DNA from: Pseudonocardia terrae | GTDB lineage: Bacteria; Actinomycetota; Actinomycetes; Mycobacteriales; Pseudonocardiaceae | Assembly: GCF_021343995.1 (NCBI RefSeq) | Contig: NZ_JAJTTE010000051.1 | Span: 1-47,056, forward strand | Length of the DNA stretch: 47,056 nt | Reading direction: 5' to 3' | Shown here: positions 18,054 to 25,474 of the stretch, piece after piece | Layout: each line of letters begins with the position of its first letter | How positions within the stretch are numbered: position 1 is the stretch's first letter | Notes under the pieces: generated by a model | What the model saw: the letters and a program-made list of their open reading frames with translations, nothing else | The model's database searches: none | What the model was told of the DNA's origin: nothing | Program-made: the position numbers and the translations under genes

Positions 18054-18117
18054 GCGGGGCGGGGATGACCGTGCCGGTGATCGGGCCGGTGATCCTGGCG
18101 TAGGCAGCACGCCCCGC
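18054..18117. repeat. Inverted repeat enclosing two CCGGTGATC copies
   Basis: GCGGGGCG (18054-18061) and CGCCCCGC (18110-18117) are complementary. Between them CCGGTGATC occurs at 18074-18082 and 18086-18094, 12 bp apart. The same nonamer occurs before the HAD gene at 16296-16304. Confidence 0.4.
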
Positions 18118-18135
18118 GTGTGGCACCGTAGAGGG

Positions 18136-18972
18136 GTGCTGAGGGTCGCCGGGGCTCGGTTGCTCGATGATCGGGACCGCGGGGGCGTCCGCGCTGCGCT
18201 GGAGGCCGACCCGGTGGCCGCGTGCATGGTCGCGGCGCGGGTCGAGGCGGCCGGTCTGGACCCGTGGCGGCTCGGCGGCGAGATCTGGGCCTCGGGCTCG
18301 CGGCTCGAGGGCCTCTGCTTCTCCGGTGCCAACCTCGTCCCGCTGCGCGGGCAGCGCGGGGCGATCCGCGCCTTCGCCGACCGCGCGCGCCGGCACGGCC
18401 GCTCCTGCTCGTCGCTCGTCGGGCGGGCCGAGCTCGTCCTGCCGCTGTGGGAGGAGCTGGCTTCCAGCTGGGCGCCCGCCCGCGAGGTGCGCGCCGACCA
18501 GCCGCTGATGGTGCTGGCCGGCCCGCCGCGGATCGCGCCGGACCCGCAGGTCCGCCCGGTGCGCCCGGAGGAGATCGACCGGTACCTGCCGGCCGCGATC
18601 GCGATGTTCACCGAGGAGGTCGGCGTCGACCCGCGGGCGGGCGACGGCGGCGCGGGCTACCGCGCCCGGGTCGCCGAGCTGATCTCCGCGGGCCGGGCGT
18701 TCGCGCGTTTCGACGAGAACGGCGAGGTCGTGTTCAAGGCCGAGATCGGCGCGATGTCGGCGCGGGTCGGGCAGATCCAGGGCGTGTGGGTGCACCCGTC
18801 GCGGCGCGGCGAGGGGCTCGGCACGGTCGGGACCGCCGCCGTCGTCGAACGGCTCACCGCACTCGGCCGGATCTCCAGCCTCTACGTCAACGGCTTCAAC
18901 ACGCCCGCCCGCCGCACCTACGACCGCATCGGGTTCACGCAGGTCGCGAGCTTCGCCACGGTGCTGTTCTAG
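18136..18972 (+). CDS. DUF4081/GNAT-family N-acetyltransferase
   Basis: 278 residues. The N-terminal half (VAARVEAAGLDPWRLGGEIWAS, SGANLVPLRG) matches the DUF4081 domain that precedes GNAT in actinobacteria. The C-terminal half is a GNAT fold with the acetyl-CoA loop VWVHPSRRGEGLGTVGTAAVVERL and YVNGFNTPARRTYDRIGF. The substrate is unknown. The M. tuberculosis gene after ispG has the same architecture. GTG at 18136 is used because CACCGT stands six bases upstream. The 100-bp gap after ispG contains two CCGGTGATC repeats inside an inverted repeat. Confidence 0.85.
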   Translation: MLRVAGARLLDDRDRGGVRAALEADPVAACMVAARVEAAGLDPWRLGGEIWASGSRLEGLCFSGANLVPLRGQRGAIRAFADRARRHGRSCSSLVGRAELVLPLWEELASSWAPAREVRADQPLMVLAGPPRIAPDPQVRPVRPEEIDRYLPAAIAMFTEEVGVDPRAGDGGAGYRARVAELISAGRAFARFDENGEVVFKAEIGAMSARVGQIQGVWVHPSRRGEGLGTVGTAAVVERLTALGRISSLYVNGFNTPARRTYDRIGFTQVASFATVLF

Positions 18973-19026
18973 CCCGATCGCCACAGGGAGCCACAATTGC
19001 GGTTTCGGCGGCCGGCGGCGCGCATC

Positions 19027-19081
19027 ATGGAACCATAATGGCGTCGAGCGGCCTGGAAAATCGCGTTATGGCTCCATAATG
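19027..19081. promoter_or_regulatory. Two-site operator at the PBP promoter
   Basis: ATGGNNCCATAATG occurs twice, at 19027-19040 and 19068-19081, 41 bp apart (about four helical turns). Each copy is an inverted repeat ATGG-NN-CCAT; the second extends to TTATGG-CT-CCATAA. The AT-rich sites stand out in this high-GC DNA. The second site lies immediately upstream of a CATACT -10 box at 19082-19087, where bound protein would block RNA polymerase. Confidence 0.6.
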
Positions 19082-19087
19082 CATACT
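19082..19087 (+). promoter_or_regulatory. -10 box of the penicillin-binding lipoprotein gene
   Basis: CATACT is followed by exactly six bases and then GTG at 19094, the leaderless arrangement seen at many genes of this window. This is the reason for preferring GTG 19094 as the start. Confidence 0.5.
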
Positions 19088-19093
19088 CGTCCG

Positions 19094-20914
19094 GTGCCCC
19101 GACCCGTCCGGATCCCGGCCCTCCTGACCGTCCTGGTGGCGGTGCTCGCGACGGCCGGGTGCGGCCTCTTCGGCGACAGCGGCCCGCAGGACACCGTCGA
19201 CGCCTACGTGAAGGCCTGGACCGGGGGCGACGACGCCGGGGCCGCCGCGCAGACCGACTCGGCCGACGCGGCCCGCGAGTTGCTCGGCTCGGTGCGCACC
19301 GCGCTGAGGCCGGCCGCGATCACCGCCGAGGTGGCGCAGGTGCGCACGGCCGGACAGCGGTCGTCGGCGTCGGTGAACGTGACCTGGGACCTCGGGCAGG
19401 ACCGGCACTGGAGCTACCTCACCCAGCTGGACCTGCAGCCCGCCGCCGACGCGGACACGGGCTGGCGGATCCACTGGGCGCCCGGCGTGGTGCACCCGGA
19501 CCTGCAGCCGGGGCAGGGCCTCGCGCTGCGCACGACCAGCCCCGACCCGGCGCCGGTGACCGACCGCAACGGCACGCCCCTGCTCGCCCCGACGAAGGTC
19601 GTCACGATCCTGCTGGACCGCAAGGCGACCGGCGACCTCAACGCCGTCACCGGCACGTTGGCCCGGGCGCTCAACCCGATCGACCGCGAGATCACCCAGC
19701 AGTCGATCACCGACGGCGCGGCGCGCACGCCCGACGGGCAGGCCTACACCGTCGCGGTGCTGCGCGAGACCGACTACCAGAGCGTCCGCGGCGCGATCTA
19801 CGACCTGCCCGGGGTGCGGTTCACGTCGTCGTCGCGGCTGCTGGCGCCCGACGCCGCCTTCGCCTCCCAGGTGCTCCCCGCGGTGCGGACCGAGGTCGCG
19901 GCGCAGGTGAACGGCAAGGACGGCTGGTCGGTCGACGCCGTCGACAGCACGGGCGCCACGCAGAAGACGCTCACCGAGCAGCCCGTCACGCCCGGGACCA
20001 CGGCGCAGGTCAGCATCGACCGCACCGTCCAGGCCGCCGCCGAGGACGCCGCGGACACGCTGCCGCAGCAGGTCGCGATCGTGGCGATCCAGCCGTCGAC
20101 CGGCGACATCCTCGCCGCCGCGCAGAACGCCGCCGCCGACCAGGCCGGCGCGATCTCGTTCACCGGCCGGTACCCGCCGGGGTCCACGTTCAAGATCGTG
20201 ACGGCGAACGCCGCGCTGCAGAACCTCGGCGTCACGGCCGGCACCCCGGAGGCCTGCCCCGGCACGACGTCGATCGGCGGCCGGGTGGTGCCGAACGAGG
20301 ACGAGTTCGTGCTGGGCACGGTGCCGCTGCAGCAGGCCTTCGCGCGCTCCTGCAACACGACCTTCGCGACGCTGGCCTCCCAGCTCGCGCCCGACGCCTT
20401 GCCCACCGCGGGCCGGCAGCTCGGGTTCGGGGCGGACTACACGGTGCCCGGGCTGACCACCGTGACCGGCAACGTCCCGCCGGCCGACGACCTCGTCCAG
20501 CGCGCCGAGGACGGCTTCGGCCAGGGGCTCGTCGTCGCCACGCCCTTCGGCATGGCCCTGGTGGCGGCGACCGTCGCGCACGGCGCCCCGGTCGTCCCGC
20601 AGCTGATCCGCGACCGGCCGACCGCGACGGTCACGGCCGCGACGCAACCGAACGCCGCGGCGCTCGACCAGCTGCGCCCGATGATGCGGCAGGTGGTCAC
20701 GGACGGGACCGCCACCGGACTGCGCAACTCCGGCGAGGTGTACGGCAAGACGGGCACCGCGGAGTACAGCCAGAACGGGACGAACCGGGCGCACGGGTGG
20801 TTCGTCGGCTACCGCGGCGACCTCGCCTTCGCCGTGCTGGTGGTCGACGGCAGCTCCTCCGGTCCCGCGGTCGGTGTCGCCCAGCGGTTCCTGGCGGGGC
20901 TGCGCGGGGCGTGA
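19094..20914 (+). CDS. Penicillin-binding lipoprotein, class B transpeptidase
   Basis: 606 residues. Cross-links peptidoglycan outside the membrane. The signal peptide ends in the lipobox LATAGC. An NTF2-like (MecA_N) domain and a dimerisation domain precede the transpeptidase, where the three active-site motifs are SxxK (STFK, Ser364), SxN (SCN, Ser419) and KTG (KTGTAEY, Lys552). Architecture and location correspond to M. tuberculosis Rv2864c between ispG and mapB. The start is ambiguous. ATG at 19079 would add five residues but lies inside an operator-like repeat, while GTG at 19094 has a -10 box six bases upstream. The two ATGG-NN-CCAT sites imply dedicated regulation. Confidence 0.92.
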   Translation: MPRPVRIPALLTVLVAVLATAGCGLFGDSGPQDTVDAYVKAWTGGDDAGAAAQTDSADAARELLGSVRTALRPAAITAEVAQVRTAGQRSSASVNVTWDLGQDRHWSYLTQLDLQPAADADTGWRIHWAPGVVHPDLQPGQGLALRTTSPDPAPVTDRNGTPLLAPTKVVTILLDRKATGDLNAVTGTLARALNPIDREITQQSITDGAARTPDGQAYTVAVLRETDYQSVRGAIYDLPGVRFTSSSRLLAPDAAFASQVLPAVRTEVAAQVNGKDGWSVDAVDSTGATQKTLTEQPVTPGTTAQVSIDRTVQAAAEDAADTLPQQVAIVAIQPSTGDILAAAQNAAADQAGAISFTGRYPPGSTFKIVTANAALQNLGVTAGTPEACPGTTSIGGRVVPNEDEFVLGTVPLQQAFARSCNTTFATLASQLAPDALPTAGRQLGFGADYTVPGLTTVTGNVPPADDLVQRAEDGFGQGLVVATPFGMALVAATVAHGAPVVPQLIRDRPTATVTAATQPNAAALDQLRPMMRQVVTDGTATGLRNSGEVYGKTGTAEYSQNGTNRAHGWFVGYRGDLAFAVLVVDGSSSGPAVGVAQRFLAGLRGA

Positions 20915-20969
20915 GGAACCTCGCGCGGCGCTGCGGCCCGTGCTCCGGACGCGGGCGTAGGCTCGACCC

Positions 20970-21353
20970 GTGCGCCGCCCCCGCATCCCCGTCCTCGCCT
21001 TCGCCGCCGACGCCGTCGCCGTCCTGGTGTTCGCCGCGATCGGGCGCGCCAGCCACGAGGAGGCGAGCAGCGTCGTCGGGCTGCTCGGCACCGCCGCGCC
21101 GTTCCTGGTCGGTGCCGTCGCCGCGTGGGCCACGCCGTGGGTGCGGGCGCACCCGGTCGGGTTCAAGGCAGGCGCCGGGGTGCTCGCCGGCACCGCCGTC
21201 CTCGGCCTGCTGCTCCGCGCCGCCTTCACCGGCCAGCTGCCGCTGAGCTTCGCGATCGTCGCCACGGTCTCGCTGGCGGTGTTCCTGCTGGGCTGGCGGG
21301 GCATCGCCGCCCTGACCTCCCACCTCTCCCGCCGCCGCGCCTCCGTCCGCTGA
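20970..21353 (+). CDS. DUF3054 membrane protein
   Basis: 127 residues with four hydrophobic segments. The phrase FAADAVAVLVFAAIGRASHEE, followed by a helix and a Trp/Pro turn (AAWATPWV), is the DUF3054 pattern, found mainly in actinobacteria; its function is unknown. TAGGCT at 20958-20963 is six bases before the GTG, fitting a leaderless mRNA. It lies 55 bp after the PBP gene. Confidence 0.8.
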   Translation: MRRPRIPVLAFAADAVAVLVFAAIGRASHEEASSVVGLLGTAAPFLVGAVAAWATPWVRAHPVGFKAGAGVLAGTAVLGLLLRAAFTGQLPLSFAIVATVSLAVFLLGWRGIAALTSHLSRRRASVR

Positions 21354-21453
21354 TCCACAGGCGGCCCGTCCCGGGCCGCTCGCACAGACCGTCGGCGTCT
21401 TGCACACCTGGTACGACGGGGGTGCGGAGGGGTGACGGTGTGTGCCGACCGCG

Positions 21454-21462
21454 TTGTCCACA
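21454..21462 (+). promoter_or_regulatory. Single consensus DnaA box
   Basis: TTGTCCACA matches the actinobacterial DnaA-box consensus exactly. A weaker match, TGATCCACA, is at 21351-21359. There is no cluster of boxes, so this is not an origin. Confidence 0.4.
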
Positions 21463-21481
21463 GGCGACGGATCCGCACCGC

Positions 21482-21497
21482 GAGAACGGGAGTTCTC
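21482..21497. promoter_or_regulatory. GAGAAC-N4-GTTCTC palindrome upstream of map
   Basis: Perfect six-base arms around GGGA. The GAAC-N4-GTTC core is that of actinobacterial LexA (SOS) boxes, though the flanking bases differ. It is 110 bp before the map start. Confidence 0.3.
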
Positions 21498-21595
21498 CGG
21501 TCATTCTCGTGGCATGGACTCGTCCTGCCCGGCCGCCGCGCCGCGCCCGGTGCGACCTGCGTCGCCGTGGGCGGAAGGGGGCGTGGCGACCGGGT

Positions 21596-21601
21596 TACAG
21601 T
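21596..21601 (+). promoter_or_regulatory. -10 box of a leaderless map promoter
   Basis: TACAGT fits TANNNT and ends six bases before the GTG at 21608. Confidence 0.55.
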
Positions 21602-21607
21602 CGGGAC

Positions 21608-22459
21608 GTGACCGCAGTTCTCGTTCCCGGTGCGCCGACCCCGATCCGTGACGTCCCCGCGCACATCCCGCGGCCGGAGTACGTCGGGAAGAAGGCGCCG
21701 TCGCCGAGCCGGGACTCGGACGTGCAGACGCCGGAGACGATCGAGGCGATGCGGGTCGCGAGCCGGATCGCGGCGCAGGCGCTGCAGGTGGGCGGCGAGG
21801 CCGTGCGGCCCGGCGTCACCACGGACGAGATCGACCGCGTGGTCCACGACTTCCTGGTCGACCACGACGCCTATCCGTCGACCCTGGGCTACCGCGGCTT
21901 CCCGAAGTCGTGCTGCACCAGCCTCAACGAGGTCATCTGCCACGGGATCCCGGACACCACCGTGGTGAACGACGGCGACATCGTGAACATCGACGTCACC
22001 GCCTACATCGGCGGCGTGCACGGCGACACGAACGCCACCTTCCTCGCCGGCGACGTCAGCGAGGAGGACCGGCTGCTGGTCGAGCGCACCCGCGAGGCGA
22101 CGATGCGCGCGATCAAGGCGGTGCGGCCGGGCCGGGAGCTGAACGTGGTCGGGCGGGTCATCGAGTCCTACGCGAAGCGCTTCGGCTACGGCGTGGTCCG
22201 CGACTTCACCGGGCACGGGATCGGCCGGTCGTTCCACAGCGGCCTCGTGGTGCTCCACTACGACCAGCCGGACGTCCACACCGTCCTCGAGCCGGGCATG
22301 ACGTTCACGATCGAGCCGATGATCACCCTCGGCACGATCGACTACGACATCTGGGACGACGGCTGGACGGTCGTCACCAAGGACCGGAAGAAGACCGCGC
22401 AGTTCGAGCACACCGTGCTCGTCACGGCCGACGGCGCCGAGATCCTCACCCTGCCCTGA
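21608..22459 (+). CDS. map: Type I methionine aminopeptidase
   Basis: 283 residues, close to M. tuberculosis MapB (285). Removes the initiator methionine co-translationally. The metal ligands lie in NIDVTAYIGGVHGDTNATF (two Asp), GHGIGRSFH (His), TIEPM (Glu) and AQFEHTVLV (Glu). CHGIPD is the conserved S1-pocket region. The N-terminal extension of about 40 residues (PTPIRDVPAHIPRPEYV) is the SH3-binding-like linker of the Map1c subclass. GTG at 21608 is supported by TACAGT six bases upstream. This gene ends the block that is syntenic with M. tuberculosis. Confidence 0.94.
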   Translation: MTAVLVPGAPTPIRDVPAHIPRPEYVGKKAPSPSRDSDVQTPETIEAMRVASRIAAQALQVGGEAVRPGVTTDEIDRVVHDFLVDHDAYPSTLGYRGFPKSCCTSLNEVICHGIPDTTVVNDGDIVNIDVTAYIGGVHGDTNATFLAGDVSEEDRLLVERTREATMRAIKAVRPGRELNVVGRVIESYAKRFGYGVVRDFTGHGIGRSFHSGLVVLHYDQPDVHTVLEPGMTFTIEPMITLGTIDYDIWDDGWTVVTKDRKKTAQFEHTVLVTADGAEILTLP

Positions 22460-22506
22460 CGCGAATCTCCTATCCGGGGGCGCGGCCCGGTGCCAGGCTC
22501 GGCCGC

Positions 22507-23052
22507 ATGACGGAGATCTCGGAGCGCTACGCCCGGCACGCCGCGGCCTTCGCCGCCACGATCGCGGCCGTCCCCGCCGACCGCTGGTCCGCGCCGTCGC
22601 CCTGCGAGGGGTGGACCGCGGCCGACCTCGTGGCGCACGTCGCCGACGTCCACGGCATGTTCCTGGGCCTGGTCGGCCGCAAGCCCGAGCCGGGCCCGGA
22701 GGACCCCGCGGAGGCGTTCGCGTACGTCCGGGACATCGTGCAGGCCGACCTGGAGGACCCAGAGCGGGCCGGCGCGACCTACGAGGGCATGTTCGGCCCG
22801 CAGACCTTCGAGGGGTCCGTCGACGGGTTCGTGACGCTCGACCTCGTCGTGCACCGCTGGGACCTGGGGCGGGCCGCCGGCCTCGACGTCACGGTCCCGG
22901 AGGACGAGTTCCCGCGGGTCGCGGCGGTGCTGGACATGATGCCGGACGAGGTCCGCGAGGCGGGCACGGTGTTCGGCCCGGCGCTGACCCCGCCGCCCGG
23001 CGCGGACGCGCACACCCGCCTGCTCGCGGACATCGGCCGGAAAGCCTGGTGA
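22507..23052 (+). CDS. DinB-like metal-binding protein (TIGR03086 / maleylpyruvate isomerase N-terminal type)
   Basis: 181 residues. The phrases RWSAPSPCEGWTAADLVAHVADVHGMFL and DLVVHRWDLGRAAGLDVTV are typical of the mycothiol-dependent maleylpyruvate isomerase-like and TIGR03086 families, where His residues of the helical bundle bind a metal. The substrate is unknown, but the family often uses mycothiol, which this organism should make because it has mtr. CAGGCT lies seven bases before the ATG. Confidence 0.8.
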   Translation: MTEISERYARHAAAFAATIAAVPADRWSAPSPCEGWTAADLVAHVADVHGMFLGLVGRKPEPGPEDPAEAFAYVRDIVQADLEDPERAGATYEGMFGPQTFEGSVDGFVTLDLVVHRWDLGRAAGLDVTVPEDEFPRVAAVLDMMPDEVREAGTVFGPALTPPPGADAHTRLLADIGRKAW

Positions 23053-23083
23053 ACGCGGCCCGCCCCGGCTCTACTCTCGGGCC

Positions 23084-23653
23084 GTGGGCACGGTCTACGA
23101 CGGCATCACGCCGACCCTGTGGGAGTGGCTGGAGCGGCAGCCGGTCTTCTTCGTCGGCACCGCTCCGCTCTCCGCCGACGGCCTCGTGAACCTGTCTCCG
23201 AAGGGCACGCGCGGCACCTTCCGGGTGCTCGACGCGCACACGGTCGCCTACCTCGACCTCACCGGCAGCGGTATCGAGACCGTGGCCCACCTGCGCGAGA
23301 ACGGCCGGATCTGCCTCATGTTCTGCGCCTTCGAGGGCCGGCCGACCATCGTGCGGCTGCACGGCACCGGGCGGGTCCTCGCCGTCGGCGAGCCGGGGTT
23401 CGAGGAGGCGGTGGCGGCGTTCGGCGAGGCCGGGACGAGCCGCCTGCACGGGGCGCGTTCGGTGGTGACCGTCGACGTCACACGGGTGGCCGACTCGTGC
23501 GGGTTCGCCGTGCCGCGCATGGACCTGGTCGCGGAGCGCGAGGTCCTGGACAGGTCGCTGGCGAGGAAGTCGCCCGAGCAGCTGGTGGAGTACCACCGCA
23601 CTCGCAACGGCGTGAGCCTCGACGGACTGCCGGGCCTCGTCACCCCCGGCTGA
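23084..23653 (+). CDS. Pyridoxamine 5'-phosphate oxidase-family protein
   Basis: 189 residues. Split-barrel flavin-binding fold: VFFVGTAPLSADGLVNLSPKG, followed by VAYLDLTGSGIETVAHLRENGRICLMFCAFEG and RLHGTGRVL, as in PPOX-like proteins that bind FMN or F420. The reaction is unknown. TACTCT at 23072-23077 is six bases before the GTG, again a leaderless pattern. It starts 31 bp after the DinB-like gene. Confidence 0.8.
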   Translation: MGTVYDGITPTLWEWLERQPVFFVGTAPLSADGLVNLSPKGTRGTFRVLDAHTVAYLDLTGSGIETVAHLRENGRICLMFCAFEGRPTIVRLHGTGRVLAVGEPGFEEAVAAFGEAGTSRLHGARSVVTVDVTRVADSCGFAVPRMDLVAEREVLDRSLARKSPEQLVEYHRTRNGVSLDGLPGLVTPG

Positions 23654-23702
23654 GCCCCGTCCGGCCCGGGACGCGGCCGCCCGTCGTCGTGCCGTCGCGA
23701 GG

Positions 23703-24404
23703 TCATCGGATCCCGGAGAGGGGCACCTGCAGGCCGTCCGGGCCGGGCCGGCGCATCGCGTCGGCGATCGTCGGGTCCTCCGCGGCGAACCCGAGCTCGC
23801 CGAGCACGAAGCGGGTCACGAGGGCGTGCCACTCCCGGGCGCGCCGGAGCATGGCGTGACCGTCGCCGAGCACGTCGAACCGCGCGACCCGGTCGGTGAC
23901 CCCCCGCGCCCGGACGGCGTAGGCCAGCGACTCGCGCGGGTCGGTCGTGCGCTCGCGGTCGCCGTGGGCGATCAGCAGGCTGCGGCCGGCGAGCTGCTCG
24001 ACGGGGTCGGTGCCGTCGAGCCACGGGGCCAGGGCGGCGACGGCCCGGACGCCCGGTGCGCCGGCGGCGTGCAGCACGGCGCGCCCGCCCATCGAGTGCC
24101 CGACCAGCGCGGCAGGAACGCCCGGGTGGCGCTCGTGCAGGTCGGCGAGCACCGCGTCGGCGTCGCGGGCGGCGTCGCGGGCGGCGCCGTTCCAGCCGCG
24201 CAGCCGGTACCGGAGCATGAACACGGCGAGGCCGTCGTTGCGCGTGAGCGCCCTCGCGAAGGGCACCATTCGCCAGTACGGCAGCCCGCGCCGCCCGGCG
24301 GGGTCGGTCCCGCTCTCGCTGCCGCCGTGCGCGACGAGGGCGAGCGCGGCCGGGCGTTCCGGATGCGGTCCGACGGGTTCCGGCCGCGGCAGGCTCTCGG
24401 GCAC
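23703..24404 (-). CDS. Alpha/beta hydrolase
   Basis: 233 residues. The nucleophile elbow is GHSMGGRAV, and the oxyanion region is LVAHGGSESGTDP. A late Asp is likely in IAHGDRERTTDP and the catalytic His in LGDGHAMLRRA. It resembles dienelactone hydrolase-like or carboxylesterase proteins; the substrate is unknown. GTG at 24404 is preferred because GTGAGG precedes it by five bases. A longer frame starts at 24482 (ATG) but adds 26 residues with no family resemblance. The region just upstream carries a 17-bp element repeated before the RIO kinase leader ORF. Confidence 0.75.
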   Translation of the reverse strand: MPESLPRPEPVGPHPERPAALALVAHGGSESGTDPAGRRGLPYWRMVPFARALTRNDGLAVFMLRYRLRGWNGAARDAARDADAVLADLHERHPGVPAALVGHSMGGRAVLHAAGAPGVRAVAALAPWLDGTDPVEQLAGRSLLIAHGDRERTTDPRESLAYAVRARGVTDRVARFDVLGDGHAMLRRAREWHALVTRFVLGELGFAAEDPTIADAMRRPGPDGLQVPLSGIR

Positions 24405-24572
24405 GTGCACCTCACGTCGCTCGGCGAAGTCCGTAGTTCCTCCGATCCTCGCGGGACCGTCGGGTGGTGCGCTGGGAGACATGTCACACCGGGGAGATCA
24501 TCGCCCGACCCGGGCCCGGCCGCCCGCCCGGCGTGAGCGAGGATCGGGGGAGTACCGACCGATGGAGGAGAC

Positions 24573-25394
24573 GTGACGAGTCCCGCACCGGACCTGCCGC
24601 CGCCGCTGACGGCCCGCCGGCGCCTGCTGCTGACGCTGCGCCGCCGGCGCCGGGGCTCGGGCTTCTGGTTCGGGCTCGCCATCGAGCTGATCTGGCCGTT
24701 CGTCATGCTCTTCACGAAGCTCGGCTGGTCGGGCGGCGAGCGGATCCCGCGCACCGGCGGCGTGCTGATCGCGGCCAACCACGTGTCGTCGTCGGACCCG
24801 ATCTTCGACACGGCGTTCGTGATCTCGCACCGGCGGATGCCGCGGTACCTGGCCAAGTCGGAGCTGTGGGACGTGCCGATCGTCCGCTCGGTCCTCGGCC
24901 AGGGCGGGCACATCCCGGTGTACCGGCAGTCCGCCCGGGCCACCGATGCCTACAAGGAGGCCGTGGCGGCGCTCGAGCGTGGCGAGGTGGTGGTCTTCTA
25001 CCCGGAGGGGACCTACACGGCCGACCCGGCCGGCTGGCCGATGAAGGCGAAGAACGGGATCGGCCGGATCGCCGTGATGACCGGGGTGCCGGTGATCCCG
25101 CTGGCCAACTGGGGGACGCAGGACGTGCTGCCGACCGACGGGAAGCCGTCGCTCTGGCCGCCGAAGCGGGTCAGCGTCGTGGCCGGGCCGCCGGTCGACC
25201 TCTCGGCGTACATCGGCAAGCCACGGACCAGGACCAACCTCGACGGGGCCACCGCCGCCATCATGTCCGCCGTCACCGAGCTGGTCGGCAAGGTGCGGGG
25301 GGAGACGCCGCCCGCGGAGCCCTACGACCCCGCGAGCGCCCCCGCCCCCGCCGGCCCTCCCGAGCCGGTCGCGGAGCCTCCCGCGGCGAGCTGA
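24573..25394 (+). CDS. 1-acyl-sn-glycerol-3-phosphate acyltransferase-like protein (PlsC family)
   Basis: 273 residues. Transfers an acyl chain to lysophosphatidate or a related lipid at the membrane. The catalytic NHXXXXD motif is NHVSSSD, and the acceptor-binding motif is YPEGTYT. A hydrophobic helix near residue 30 anchors it. The C-terminus is a Pro/Ala-rich tail. GGAGGAG before the GTG at 24573 supports the start. The stop codon lies in a 23-bp tandem duplication. Confidence 0.88.
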   Translation: MTSPAPDLPPPLTARRRLLLTLRRRRRGSGFWFGLAIELIWPFVMLFTKLGWSGGERIPRTGGVLIAANHVSSSDPIFDTAFVISHRRMPRYLAKSELWDVPIVRSVLGQGGHIPVYRQSARATDAYKEAVAALERGEVVVFYPEGTYTADPAGWPMKAKNGIGRIAVMTGVPVIPLANWGTQDVLPTDGKPSLWPPKRVSVVAGPPVDLSAYIGKPRTRTNLDGATAAIMSAVTELVGKVRGETPPAEPYDPASAPAPAGPPEPVAEPPAAS

Positions 25395-25433
25395 CGGGCC
25401 GCTCGGGTTCGAGCTGACGGGCCGCTCGGGTTC
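25388..25433 (+). repeat. 23-bp perfect tandem duplication over the plsC stop codon
   Basis: The unit beginning GAGCTGACGGGCC occurs at 25388-25410 and again at 25411-25433 without a mismatch. The first copy includes the stop codon of the acyltransferase gene. Confidence 0.9.
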
Positions 25434-25474
25434 GGCAGCCGGGCGGGCGTCGGGGCCGCCGGCGCTCAGGCCGC

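Noticed and set aside
19079..20914. PBP gene starting at ATG 19079
   Set aside because: The ATG lies within the second ATGG-NN-CCAT site, and CATACT-N6-GTG at 19094 gives a better start with an intact signal peptide.
21351..21462. Replication origin
   Set aside because: Only one exact and one weak DnaA box; no AT-rich region, and dnaA/dnaN are absent.
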